A stretch of DNA of 64,000 nt from Hevea brasiliensis (GCF_030052815.1 NC_079496.1:8687278-8751277); one strand, 5' to 3'; positions 46,880 to 57,954 are shown, counted from the stretch's first letter. Notes: generated from the letters alone by a model not told the origin. Numbers and translations: made by a program.

Positions 46880-49085
46880 CTCAACTCAACTCAACTAAGC
46901 TTTTATCTCAAAAATTTATTGAGGTCGGCTATACGGATTCTCTTTTTCCACTCTAAACGATTTTGAGTTAAATCTTCAGAAATGTGTAATGCTTCTAGAT
47001 CATGTTGTACTACTCTCCTCAAGGTCATTTTATACTACTCTTCTCCAAGTCAGTTTAGGTCTACCCCTTCTTTTCTTTCTACCCTCTAACCCAATGTGCT
47101 CTACTTGTCTAACTGGAGTTTCCGTATGTCTGCGTTTCACATAACCAGACCACCTCAATCTCTATTCTCTCAACTTATTCTTAATTGGCACCATTCTTAC
47201 CTTTTCTCTAATACTCTCATTATGGACTTTATCTAATTTAGTATGGGTACTCATTCACCTTAATATTCTCATCTCCGCAACTCTTATCTTAGACACATAT
47301 GACTCCTTCATTACCCAATACTCATACCATATAATAAGGTTGGTCGTATGGCTGTATGGTAAAATTTTCCTTTCAACTTATTGAAAATCTTGCGATCACA
47401 TAAGACTCCTGTGGCACGTCTCTACTTTAACCATCTGGCTTTAATCCTATGACTAACATCCTCCTCACATCCCTCATCTACTTGAAGAATTGAGCCAAGA
47501 TATTTAAAGTGATTACTTTGGGTAAATACCACTCCATCCAAACTAACTCCTTTCCTGTCACTAGTTTAGCCTTCACTGAACTTGTAATGCACATGTTATG
47601 TTTTCATTCTACTTAACTTAAAGCTCTTTAACTCTAGAGTACTTCTTCAAAACTCTGACTTTCTATTGACTCATTCTTGTGTCTCATCTATCAGAACTAG
47701 GGGTGTTCGTTTCAGTTCAGTTCGGAATTTGCTTAGGAACCGGAACCGAACCAGAATTTTGAAATTTCAGTACGGTTCTGGTTTAGTTCTTCATTATTTC
47801 GATTTCAGTTTGGTACAGTTATCGGTTCTTCAGTTCTGATTTAGTTCGATTCGGTTCTCAGTTCTTAAAATAATTTTATGTAATTATTTCCTTAAAAAGT
47901 TATACTTAAATTAGCATTTAAGTTTTGAATTGAGTTATTAATACATAATATATCATATACTATATCTTTTGGCTATACCTAAATAATATAAGCTTTAATT
48001 ATAAGGTGCATATATAACTTATGATTAAATATATTATATAATATAATAGTATATCATATTATATACATTTTAACTGTTTATTAATCATATAATATTTAAC
48101 TATAAGATACAATATAATTAAGAATTAATATATATTAATATAAGATAATAATATATTTATAATTAAGAATGATAAGGTAATTTAATATATTTATAACTAA
48201 AATTATTAAGAAAATATAGAAAAATGAAATGTAATATTAAGTTATATTTAGTTCATAATTATATATACTTATGTAATTATATATACATACATAAGTATAT
48301 ATAGTTATATTGAAAGTATATAATACATCTAAAAAAAATATGGAAAAACATATATATAAATTCGGCTCTCGATTCGGTACCGGTTAGGTACGGTTCCAGT
48401 TCGGTTTCGGTACAGTTCCAGTTCGATTCTTAGTGAAGAACTAGAACTGAACCAAAGTATCAAAATAAATTTAGTTCGATATGGTTCTTATCGGTTCGGT
48501 ACGGTTCTTATCGATTCGGTACGGTTCTTCGATTCGGTTTAGTTACCCCAATAACCATGCACAGCCCTAATAAGAACTATATCATCCGCAAACATCATGC
48601 ACTAAGGGGGTATTTGCTTGTATATGTTTTGTCAATTCATCTAGAATTAATTAATGTAAAAAAGTAAGGGTTTACAGCTGAACCTTGATGTAATCTAACT
48701 GAGATAGGAAAATCTCTTGTGTCTCCTCTTACTGTGTGCACAATAGTAGTTGCTTCTTCATATATATCTTTCAACACTTGTATGTACCTAATCGATACCC
48801 TCTTTTGTTCTAACATTCTTCATAAGATATCTCTTGGAACACTATTATAAACATTCTCCAAATCGATAAAAACCATATATAGATCTTTCTTCACATCTCT
48901 ATATTTCTTCATCAAGCTTCTAATGAGAAAGATCGCTTTTATAGTTAAACGACCGAGTATAAAGTCAAATTGATTGGGAGAGATAGAAGTGTCATGACGT
49001 AGTTGATGTTCCACAACTTTCTCCTATAACTTCATAGTATGGCTCATGAGTTTAATTCCCCTATAGTTTAAGCAACTCTGTATGT
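46880..49085 (-). pseudogene. LINE (non-LTR) reverse transcriptase remnant
   Basis: The minus-strand reading from about 49085 gives YRGIKLMSHTMKL, a stop where Trp is usual, EKVVEHQLRH, NQFDFILGRLTIKAIFLIRSLM and KKDLYMVFIDLENVYNSVPR. These are plant LINE RT blocks; the conserved IDLEKAYD box reads IDLENVYN here. Further on (about 48575-48600 plus 47690) it reads MMFADDI, the catalytic FADD box, split by a MITE insertion. The left part to 46880 keeps the LINE 3' region (text such as GAGGTCGGCTATACGGATTC near 46920) with many stops. Old and inactive. Confidence 0.85.
47699..48570. mobile_element. hAT-type MITE inserted in the LINE
   Basis: 872 bp bounded by AGGGGTGTTCG on the left and, read inward on the opposite strand, TTAGGGCTGTGCATGG on the right: imperfect terminal inverted repeats of hAT type. 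The flanks TCAGAACT (47691-47698) and TAAGAACT (48571-48578) are an 8-bp duplication with one mismatch. The ends are rich in GGTTCGGT/CGGTACGGTTC repeats and the centre is AT-rich. No coding region. Confidence 0.82.
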
Positions 49086-50451
49086 CTTTTTTATATTTAA
49101 AAATATTTAAATTCTATTTATTTAAAAAATTTATCAATATTGTTATAAAAATATATTTTATATTTAATTAATTATTTATAAAACGAGTTCAGATATTGGA
49201 TACTCAATACATAAAACCTGAACTTATTATTAACTCAGTTATATACTATTCAAACTTATTTTAGTAGAGTTCAGTTGAAACAAATACCGTAAAAACTCGA
49301 TTTGTTGTCATCTCTAATGAAACATGTTTGGCTTGGGAGGTAGGGTGTGGAGATGGAGAAATCATATTATTAGGAAGGCATGATTTTACGTTGGAATTCT
49401 ATATATGGAGGGGCAAACTAATATGGAAGTGGTATATAAACAAATGAAATTATTAGTAAAAATGCTTTGGCTTCAAAAAAAAATTAAACAGATGAAATTA
49501 TTAAAATTTTAAAGGGAGTTCCTAGAAAAATGTGCTACACCTATTGTTCCTTTTTATCATGATAGGAAGACTGATGAACTTTTACAACCACGCATAATTG
49601 AATAGTCGGTCTAGTTTGATTAAAAAGCATTGTTTTATAATTAATAAATTTTAATTTAATAATATTAAAATTGTCTTAGACTCTATTTAGTTCAATTTTA
49701 TGGTAAAATTTATTTCATTTATAAATAAATTCTATGATAAAATTTATTCAAAATTAATTTCTTTATTTGATATATTTTAAATCAAATATGGAATTCATTT
49801 CAAATGAAATGAATTTTGTGTTAAGAATAAATAAAATAAAATAAAATGATTTATAATAAGAGGATAATTTTATCATTTGAAATATATATATAATTTTAAG
49901 TTTGAAATTCATTTATAAATTCTATCAATTTTAATGAAATTTAGTTTAGTTATAATAAATTTCATGCAATTAATTATTAAGAATTTTAAATAAATTTTTA
50001 TTTAAACTAAACACTAAAATTTTAAATTTATAAATGAATTCGACAAAATTCTGTGGAATTCATACCAAACACTAGTTATAATATTACAATACGAACTAGA
50101 AAAGGGCTAATTATTAGGTACACCCGGTGCACTAGAAAAGCTCAAGAACAATTTCATGCAGCATGCGTTTTCAGGATTAATATATAGGATGCAAAACACA
50201 TCAGAACCAGCAATTGATCCTGAGAAGATTCCACTTCTATATATAAAAAGAAAATTGAAGTCAAAGCTACATGAAAATATAATAAACATTAATCATATCA
50301 AACCTGAATTAATTGGTGTTTACATATATAACAGCCGAGTTCCTCTCTTCCAACCGTATATTTTGATGGCCAAACCTTACAATGCATGGAAACAGGCTAG
50401 CTAGTCTAGTCATCAATGAAGTTCAAAAATGAAACTTGATGACCAAATACA
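49086..50451. other. AT-rich intergenic stretch
   Basis: No gene recognised. It contains short direct repeats of the type GAATTCATTT/AAATTTATT (49690-50060). An ORF at 50156-50404 has no domain and lies in the SPH 3' region. Confidence 0.5.
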
Positions 50452-50877
50452 TTACAACCACGAGAAGTCTTTCTTCCAATTTACTTCATCATCACTGAAA
50501 TAAAATCCATCCTCTCTCACCAACCAAGAACATTTCCTGAAGAGGCTGCAACGATAAATATCCCTAGGAACCTTAAAAGCATCGAATTGCCTCCTCCTTT
50601 CTTCCCATTTCATGGTACACAAGTAATGAGTATTGCCCCAGAAGTTGGTCCTGAGGCTCCAGCTGAAGTCTTCGCCTTCCTGGAGGGCACGGCCGCCCAG
50701 TTCATCCCCGTTGGAGGAGCACCATATAACTAGAGGCAGCGATGAGTTGTTGGTGAAGCCATTGATGACACGAACATCATACTGGAGCCCTGGAATATGG
50801 TCAGATTCGTAAAGGGACAAGAAAATGATGCCAATGGCAAGGCAAAATATGAGCAGGATTTTAGTGCTATTCTTCAT
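50452..50877 (-). CDS. S-protein homologue (SPH), intact
   Basis: 141 residues, single exon. Signal peptide about 1-22 (ILLIFCLAIGIIFL). Family blocks: VRVINGFTNNSSLPLVIWCSS (35-55; an N-S-S glycosylation site at 44-46), DELGGRAL (58-65), FSWSLRTNFWGNTHYLC (71-87), YRCSLFRKCSWLV (108-120), FYFSDDEVNWKKDFSWL at the end. Cysteines 53, 87, 110 and 116 form the family set of four. It is more distant from the other copies here than they are from each other and belongs to the larger SPH group of the S1-like secreted proteins. Role unknown. Confidence 0.92.
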   Translation of the reverse strand: MKNSTKILLIFCLAIGIIFLSLYESDHIPGLQYDVRVINGFTNNSSLPLVIWCSSNGDELGGRALQEGEDFSWSLRTNFWGNTHYLCTMKWEERRRQFDAFKVPRDIYRCSLFRKCSWLVREDGFYFSDDEVNWKKDFSWL

Positions 50878-50954
50878 GTTGTAAATGGGGGAGGTTATGA
50901 CTTCTATGGGAAATGATTGCTGCTGTTTTTTAGTCTTTGAAAAATATCTTATAC

Positions 50955-50966
50955 ATATATATAAAA
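50955..50966 (-). promoter_or_regulatory. TATA box of the SPH gene at 50452-50877
   Basis: TTATATATATGT on the minus strand, about 80 bp before the ATG. Confidence 0.55.
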
Positions 50967-50969
50967 AAA

Positions 50970-53398
50970 GGTAAGTAATATGACCTGTGTTTGGAAGCCT
51001 TATTATTGATAAAATCTGTACAGATTGATTTCCAAAATTTCATTCCCAATTAGCAAATGATTTTATTCTAATTATTTATAAGACAAGAATGATACCATAT
51101 ATGGATGTTATCATAATTTCTATATCTAATTGTTTGAGAAATATTAAATATTCAGGGGGTGAGTATTTTTATCCGTGATTACTTTCCCTTTTCTTTTTTA
51201 TATTTTTTTATACTTCCTTAATTCACAAGTAATAGTCACATTTAACTTTTTAATTTGTCTAAAATTATCTGTCACATTTAGAACATCAAGGAAAATTAAT
51301 AATTTTTTTTCAATTTTATCCTGTATCTCTATAAAATACAATAAATATTTATTCAATTATCTAAAATTAATATTATCACCTCCTTTTTAATTAAATCAGC
51401 TATTTGTCACGTTAATATTCATTCATTCAGATTTTCAATAAAGGATAATTGAGTAAATTATTAGTATTTTTTCTATGAAAATGAGGTTATTCAATCATTT
51501 CCTTAATCACTGTGCTTCTTATTGATAAATCTTAATTAGTTTTATCTCTTACTTAGAGAGAATTTATTGTCTCTTCTTCTGTAAAAATTTAATATTTTCT
51601 CATTTAGATGATTTATTGTTTCTTCTTTTGCGCTTATTTTTCTTCATCATGAAGTTTATTAGATTATTTATTTTGTTATTTAGGTATGAATCAAGGATAG
51701 GAAGTACAAATTTTCTATTCATCTATCAAAGTTTGATGATTTATAGAATGGTCTTATAGAAAAATAGTAAAGTCTAACAATTATAAATTACAACTTAGTG
51801 GACTATTTTTCCTATCAAATGACCAACTCAAATGTTCTTTCAACACAATCACGTCCTTAAAATTAAGATAATTTTTATTAAATTTTGTGTAAATAATTTA
51901 TCTTAAATTTTTTTATGTAAAATTATAGTAATATGAAAATTTATACTTAATTTGTATTCTATGTCCATTTGATGAATGTTGTATCTTTTATTAAAAAAAA
52001 AAATCAATCCTTCCCATTAATTACCAATTAATTAATTGAGTCTATTACAATATTGTAAAATTAATTCGAGCTCCACATGGACCTTACAATTCATAAGGAA
52101 ATTTTGAGTAATTGCCTTTAATTTTAGTTAGTGAATATATAAAGACCATTAGTTGTGTATTTAGTTAGTGAATATATAAAGACCATTAGTTGTGTATTTG
52201 AATACACAACTAATGGTCTTTATATATTCACTAACTAAAATTGGTATGAAAATTTCAGAAACTCCTTGTTATTGGGTAAACCAGTAAGTGATAAAAAAAA
52301 AATCTCATAATAAACTATCAAAATTCTTGCCCTGTGAACTTCATAGGTAGGCTGTTTCAAATCTATACTATATATCTAGTCTTAATACCTTCAGAACAAG
52401 AGAAAAAAAAAATTAATTGTGAGAAATTCAGAGAAACAAATATATATGCTTGTATTTGCATTTCACCACCACAGCAACTTGGGGGGCATGCAATGGTATG
52501 GCCTCAAGAAAATACACGGTCAAGTGGGCAGACCCTGCACATACGTCAAGATTCTCATCAACTGTTAAAAACCAATTTCAGCTTTCTCTTTCTTGACTCC
52601 ATTTCAATGAGTTTTAATGGATCGTGTAGTAGAAAGTATTAAATTCTTTTCCTAATCCTCTGCAAAACCTATTTAATTATTTAAAAGCAATAGAGTACAC
52701 ATAGAGTTGGCCAATATTGATGGTAAATTCCCAATTGATTGGCAATCGAGTGTGAGATCAGCATTATCGTCCAAGTGATTAATGACATAAAGATGGAAGC
52801 TTGTCACAACTGATGGCCAGGAAATTGCTGTGTTTAAATGTTATCATGAAGAGATCCCATGAGATCCACAACCACCAAAAATTATAACAAATGTACGGTA
52901 TAGAAATATTTTTTTGAAAACTATTTTTTCTATTTTTTAATATTTAGAGACATTAAAAAAAAATACCAATGGAAAATATTTTTTTATTAAAATAAAAATA
53001 TTATTTAAAAAAAATGACTTTTATTTTAAAAAAATTATTTTTTATTTTTTAAATTTTAAAAATTTTATTAAAATGTAAATATATTTATAAATATATGAAA
53101 TAAATAAATATTATTAATTTAAACGTTATCATTAAATAACAAAAATTTTATGAAAAATATTTTTTTAAAAAATAATTTTTATAAATATAAGTCGAAACAA
53201 ACGGAGAAGTAATGATTTCTTATACTTTAGAACGCTAAATAATTCCATAAATCGGTGGTTGACGATTGGGCGGCGAACCCCGATAAATGGGGCGTTTTAT
53301 CTTAAACTTGTCCCGGTCAAAAACGTCGGTAACTATTGCGCATATAACCAACTTTAAGGATGAACCGTCAATAGATAACAGTGAAGTGACTAATTTTC
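50970..53398. other. Intergenic stretch
   Basis: AT-rich, no gene recognised apart from the hairpin at 52120-52242. The part 52440-52620 is less AT-rich but has no identifiable product. 53220-53400 is the probable promoter and leader region of the gag-like gene. Confidence 0.5.
52120..52242. repeat. Direct duplication followed by an inverted copy (snap-back hairpin)
   Basis: A 37-bp segment (TTAGTTAGTGAATATATAAA...) occurs at 52124 and again at 52161. Its reverse complement follows at 52201-52242. The inverted copy matches 42 bases of the first copy without mismatch. The second copy and the inverted copy form a hairpin with about 38-bp arms and a 2-base loop (TG). Confidence 0.97.
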
Positions 53399-54388
53399 AT
53401 GTACTTTTCCGACATGACTCGCAAGTCCAAAAACTCACTTCATTCTCTTCCCCTCTCCTCCAACCATAATTACATTTCTGATGCTCACTCTTCCCAATCT
53501 CCTTGTGAATCAAATGATGAAGATGATGACGAACTACAACAACCCATTGACGATCACCGATTCTCCGTCGATTCCACTTCATTATCCTCTCTGAATTCAG
53601 CATCAATTTCCCAACCAAAATTTCAGCCCTCTAATTCCTATGTAAATGTTGCACCATTGCCAGTCTTTCATGGCCAGCCTAATGAATGCCCTTTTGCACA
53701 TTTAAGCCGTTTTGTCAAAGTTTGTAGAGCAAACAATGCTTCTTCTACTGATACGATGATGAGAATTTTCCCAGTCACTCTTGAAAACGAGGCTGCTCTT
53801 TGGTATGATCTTAATATCGAACCATATCCCTCGCTTTCTTGGGACGAAATTAAGATTTCCTTTTTAGAGGCATACCATAGAATTGAATTTGTGGATCAGT
53901 TGCGGTCGGAACTTCTGATGTTAAATCAAGAGAGTGACGAATCTGTTAGGTCCTATTTCTTGAGACTGCAATGGATTTTGAAGAGATGGCCTGAGCATGG
54001 ACTCTCAGATAATATGCTTAAAGAGATCTTTGTACATGGATTGACGGAAGATTTTCGAGATTGGATAATTCCACAGAAACCCAGTTCGCTAAATGAGGCA
54101 TTAAGGTTGGCTTTCAGTTTTGAGCAAGTTAAGAGCATTAAGTTGTTTAGAAAGAGAAAAGAGAAGCAGATGATGGTTTCTTCAGAGAAGGGTAGTGAGA
54201 GTGATCAAGCAGGGAAGGAAATTGCAGACGAGGATGAGGATGTAAAAGAAGATGACGATGATGAGGAGGGGATGTTTAGTTGGAAAAAGACAGAAAAGAG
54301 CCAGAGGCAGTGCCAGTGTTCCAAGCATCAATGCTGGAAGAAGCTTGAGAGGAATAATAGTGCAGTAACTAGAACTTCTACCGCATAA
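53399..54388 (+). CDS. Gag-like protein, stand-alone (possible domesticated Ty3 gag)
   Basis: 329 codons, uninterrupted. Met6 (53414) is an alternative start. The N-terminal ~85 residues are Ser-rich with an acidic DEDDDELQ patch. Residues about 85-245 form a retrotransposon gag domain: PLPVFHGQPNECPFAHLSRF, FPVTLENEAALWYDL, SLSWDEIKISFLEAYH, SYFLRLQWILKRWPEHGL and EIFVHGLTEDFRDWI. Then come a basic stretch (KLFRKRKEKQ), a long acidic tract (ADEDEDVKEDDDDEE) and a Cys/His cluster CQCSKHQC that is not a canonical CCHC knuckle. No protease, RT, integrase or LTR is visible on either side, unlike an ordinary element fragment. It could be an exapted host gene or just a well-preserved gag relic. 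Confidence 0.7.
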   Translation: MYFSDMTRKSKNSLHSLPLSSNHNYISDAHSSQSPCESNDEDDDELQQPIDDHRFSVDSTSLSSLNSASISQPKFQPSNSYVNVAPLPVFHGQPNECPFAHLSRFVKVCRANNASSTDTMMRIFPVTLENEAALWYDLNIEPYPSLSWDEIKISFLEAYHRIEFVDQLRSELLMLNQESDESVRSYFLRLQWILKRWPEHGLSDNMLKEIFVHGLTEDFRDWIIPQKPSSLNEALRLAFSFEQVKSIKLFRKRKEKQMMVSSEKGSESDQAGKEIADEDEDVKEDDDDEEGMFSWKKTEKSQRQCQCSKHQCWKKLERNNSAVTRTSTA

Positions 54389-54552
54389 GGATTTAAACAT
54401 CCTTTTCTTTTTCATTTTAGAATATTTCCAATGTGTTATCTATCATGGTTGTGTTTAGATTTGCAGATTATTTGACAATACCACACATGATCTTTTCAAA
54501 TTTATGATAACAAATGTCCCAAATTTTCATACTAATTGATATTAGCCCTAGT
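54389..54552. other. 3' flank of the gag-like gene
   Basis: Unremarkable AT-rich sequence. No poly-A track or LTR end of a retrotransposon is visible. Confidence 0.4.
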
Positions 54553-56141
54553 TGGGGTAAGGAGTAATCAAAAATAAAATTTTATTAAAAAAGGTGAATT
54601 TGAAATTAATTATAAAAAATGAGTAGACAGACAGAGTACGGAACACTAACTATAATAGCATTTTTAAAATTTGGAAACTATTTATAATAGCGTCCAACTT
54701 TCTTTTAAATAATAAAAAATTAATTAAAAATAACTTTTTTAAATTTTTAATTATTTTATTTTATATTTTAAATAAATTAAAAATATTATTTTACTAAATA
54801 AAATTATAATATTTAATATTATATATTTTAAATTTTTATTATGAATATTATTTTTTAATTTAAAATTAAATTAAAATTTAATAAAATAAAAAATTAAAAT
54901 TAAATAATTAAATAAATAAATAAATTTAAACAAAGTTGAACGCTTTTTTAAATTTTTAATTATTATTATTTTTTATTTTTAAAATTATTTATTATTTTAA
55001 AATTAAAAAAATAATAAATAATTTAAGAAAATTTAAAAATATTATTTTAAAAATATTATTTTAAAATTAAAAAAATAAATAATTAAAAAAATTAAAAAAA
55101 AAAAGTTAGAGGCTTCTTTAAATTTTTAATTATTTTATTTTATATTTTTATAATTATTTATTATTTTAAAATTAAAAAAATAATAAATAATTTAAGAAAA
55201 TTTAAAAATATTATTTTAAAATTAAAAAAATAAATAATTAAAAAAATTTAAAAAAAGTTAGAGGCTTCTTTAAATTAAAAATATTATTTTAATAAATAAA
55301 ATCATAATATTTAATATTATATATTATAAATATTATTTTTTAATTTAAAATTAAATTAAAATTTAATGAAATAAAAAATTAAAATTAAAAAAATAAATAA
55401 TAAATAATAATTATTATTATTAATAATAAAATAATTAAAATTTTAAAAAAGCATTTAACTTTTCTTAAATTTTTTTAATTATTAATTTTTTTAACTTTAA
55501 TTTTTTATTTTATTAAATTTTAATTTAATTTTAAATTAAAAAATAATATTTATAATAAAAATTTAAAATATATAATATTAAATATTATATTTTTATTTAT
55601 TAAAATAATATTTTAATTTATTTAAAATATAAAATAATTAAAAATTTAAAAAAAAATTCGACGCTACTCAGCGTCTAATTTTTTTTTAACTTTTCTAATT
55701 ATTTATTTTTTTAATTTTTTATTTTTATTAAATTTTAATTTAATTTTAAATTAAAAAATAATATTTATAATAAAAATATTATAATATATATTATTAAATA
55801 TTTATAATTTTATTTATTAAAATATTATTTATATTTTATTTAAAATATAAAATAAAATAATTAAAAATTAAAAAAAAATATTAACGCTACTATAAGTAGC
55901 GTCTAACCTTTACATTTTATTTTAATTAATTTTTTATTATTTAAAGAAACGTTATTTTGAATAGTATTCTTTTTTTTTTTTTTTTTTTTTCATCCTATTA
56001 TATATTATAAATAGCGTTTAAAAAAAACACTATTATAGTTAGCATACCATACTCAATCCGTCTAACTCAGCATAATTCACCTTTTTTAATAATTAATTTC
56101 AAATTCACTTTTTTTAGTAAAATTTTATTTTTGATTACCCC
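54553..56141. mobile_element. Large foldback element, AT-rich
   Basis: The left end GGGGTAAGGAGTAATCAAAA and the right end, read inward, GGGGTAATCAAAAATAAAAT form inverted arms. They continue through AACTATAATAGCA/TGCTAACTATAATAG and a run of internal inverted repeats (TTTTTAATTTAAAATTAAATT). A direct duplication of about 150 bp with GTTAGAGGCTTCTTTAAATT occurs at 55106 and 55257. A short dyad AACGCTACTATAAGTAGCGT lies near 55883. No coding region. Resembles a non-autonomous MULE or foldback MITE. Confidence 0.75.
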
Positions 56142-56277
56142 TTTTTAATTAAAAAAAAAAAACCCCCTAATTGGTGTCTTGAGTTTCTTTCTCCAAAAAT
56201 TGTAATAAAAAAATTCTAGTGAGGGTATCAACTTTCAAACCTTTGTTAATTAGAAATAATTCTATTTCAAACATCGA

Positions 56278-56349
56278 GTCGTTGTAGTATAGTGGTGAGT
56301 ATTCCCGCCTGTCACGCGGGCGACCCGGGTTCGATCCCCGGCAACGGCG
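56278..56349 (+). tRNA. tRNA-Asp (GTC)
   Basis: 72 nt, cloverleaf by inspection: acceptor GTCGTTG with CAACGGC (one T-G wobble), anticodon stem CCCGC/GCGGG around loop CTGTCAC with anticodon GTC (56311-56313), T-arm GGGTTCGATCC, discriminator G. No CCA is encoded and there is no intron. It supplies the primer type used by the Athila element in this window. Confidence 0.97.
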
Positions 56350-56358
56350 TTAAATTTC

Positions 56359-56364
56359 TTTTTT
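56359..56364 (+). terminator. RNA polymerase III terminator of tRNA-Asp
   Basis: T6 run 10 bases after the tRNA end. Confidence 0.8.
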
Positions 56365-56413
56365 GCCCCTTGTTTGTCGGCATTCAAAATCAAGTTGACA
56401 GGCTTTTTTTTTC

Positions 56414-56415
<2 letters not shown>

Positions 56416-56447
<32 letters not shown>
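56416..56447. repeat. (TA)n microsatellite
   Basis: About 16 AT/TA dinucleotides without interruption. Confidence 0.9.
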
Positions 56448-56449
<2 letters not shown>

Positions 56450-56453
<4 letters not shown>

Positions 56454-57504
56454 GAGAGTTAATGGCCTTTCTGCAGATTATATCATGAATTTAGGGTTAT
56501 ATTTTTAATTTTCCAAATTTTTTTAGCTTTTTTTTCTTTACTATGAAATTAAGCTCATCCCAGATTTTCTTTTTTGAAAAAAAATATGATTATTTTATTT
56601 TTAATAAAATAATAAATCTTATTTTATAAATAGTTAGCATTATATAAATTAATAATTTTTTTATCTAATGATAAAAAAAAAATTAGGGGTAAATAAAGTG
56701 AATATAAAAACAAAATAATCATGGGAAGACATCTCCGATATGACTATATGATTATTGACATCAAACCTTGGCTCCGTTCTTAAATGCTAGGCAGCGTTAA
56801 TTATTCTTTCCTCATTGAAGCAAAAACATTGATCACAGGCCGAGATTTGCAGCATCAAACGAGAATAGGCAAATTAATATATGCAACTGGTCGAATACTC
56901 ATTTACAAGTTTTTCCGCTGTGAATATACAATTTGGTTTTTGCCTAGTTGCTTACTCCCTCAGTTTAATGCAGATCAACACAGAACTAAACAATGATTTC
57001 ACATTTTCACTGTGATTTAATGGTTGGCTTCCCCCATCCAATAAAGGACAGAAAGAGGGAGAGTTGAGAAAGCAATCCATTTGTAAGAATGCACTTCAGT
57101 ATGCATCATTTGCCATCGTTTAGTCCAACCTTAGATTGAGCTCGCTCTTAAAACGAACGCTTGACTTGGGCAACGCTACCCCAAGCCTGCCCAACTAATT
57201 GAAGATAGTTTAGTTCCTAATTCTATCCCCCTTGCTGTTTGATGCTTTCGTTAGGAGCTTTTTTTTTTCTTCTAATTAAAATTAAAAGATTTTTACACAA
57301 TGATTTCATTTTTTATTATATTATAATGTAACATTATGTAGGATTATTACAATAACAGGAACAAGGATAAGCCTTGCACATCAACAACAAGCTACAGATT
57401 TTCACTAGGGTTACAACTTCCACTTAGCTTGACATAACAACAATTAACGCTACATTCCAGAAGAAATAATCAAATAAACACACAGCATATATAGTAGTAT
57501 CTCT
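56450..57504. other. Intergenic stretch
   Basis: No gene recognised. 56760-57200 is less AT-rich and holds a 70-codon ORF (56784-56996) without a domain. 57300-57504 is probably the 3' region of the glycine-rich protein gene. Confidence 0.5.
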
Positions 57505-57903
57505 CTAAGAAGAGCCTGTTGAACTTTTCCTACCTTTACCAGGAGCACCGCCACTATAACCAGAGCCTGAACCACCTCCAAAGCCAGAGCCACTGCCTCC
57601 ACCTGTACCGCCTCCGCCACCTCAACCACCACCTTGTCCACCAAAGCTTCCTCCACTGGCCTCCCTGCCAGAGCCACTGCCAAACCCATACCCGGAACCA
57701 GAACCACTTCCACTCCTACTTCCACCCCCACCACCTCCTTCTCCTCCACCGCCACCTCCAGCACGAACGCTTCCACCGGCCGAAGGTGACTGTGAAGGAG
57801 AATTTTGTGGAAGAGAACGTGGAGGAGGGCTTACAGCTTGGACACAGAGAGCAAAGCTGATAAGTAGAAGAAATACTGAGCAGACCAAAAAAGGACGAGC
57901 CAT
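57505..57903 (-). pseudogene. Glycine-rich protein with an in-frame TGA
   Basis: Start chosen at 57903 (MARPFLVCSVFLLLISFALC), a clear signal peptide; the longer frame to 57954 would begin in the TATA box. After VSPPPRSLPQ and SPSQSPSAGG the protein is glycine-rich: GGGGGGEGGGGGGSRSG, then GSGSGYGFGSGSG. A TGA at 57622-57624 stops it after about 93 residues. The same frame continues to a TAG at 57505-57507 with GGGGGT, GGSGSGFGG and a basic end (GAPGKGRKSS), so a GGA to TGA change is the simplest reading. The family includes cell-wall structural proteins. The truncated protein could still be made. Confidence 0.75.
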
Positions 57904-57939
57904 TTGCGGTCGATGTAGGGAAGTGACTTTCCAAAGAGC

Positions 57940-57951
57940 TATATATATAAA
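57940..57951 (-). promoter_or_regulatory. TATA box of the glycine-rich protein gene at 57505-57903
   Basis: TTATATATATAG on the minus strand, 37-48 bp before the ATG, so the 5' leader would be very short. Confidence 0.6.
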
Positions 57952-57954
57952 CAC

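Noticed and set aside
42177..50877. Clustered small secreted cysteine-containing proteins as plant defensins or toxins
   Set aside because: The HCKSKDDDLG-type and FRPNFWGTT-type blocks and the length place them in the S1/SPH family. The cysteine pattern is not that of defensins.
57450..57860. Gly/Val/Glu-rich and His/Leu-rich ORFs in other frames
   Set aside because: Shadow frames of the glycine-rich protein gene.
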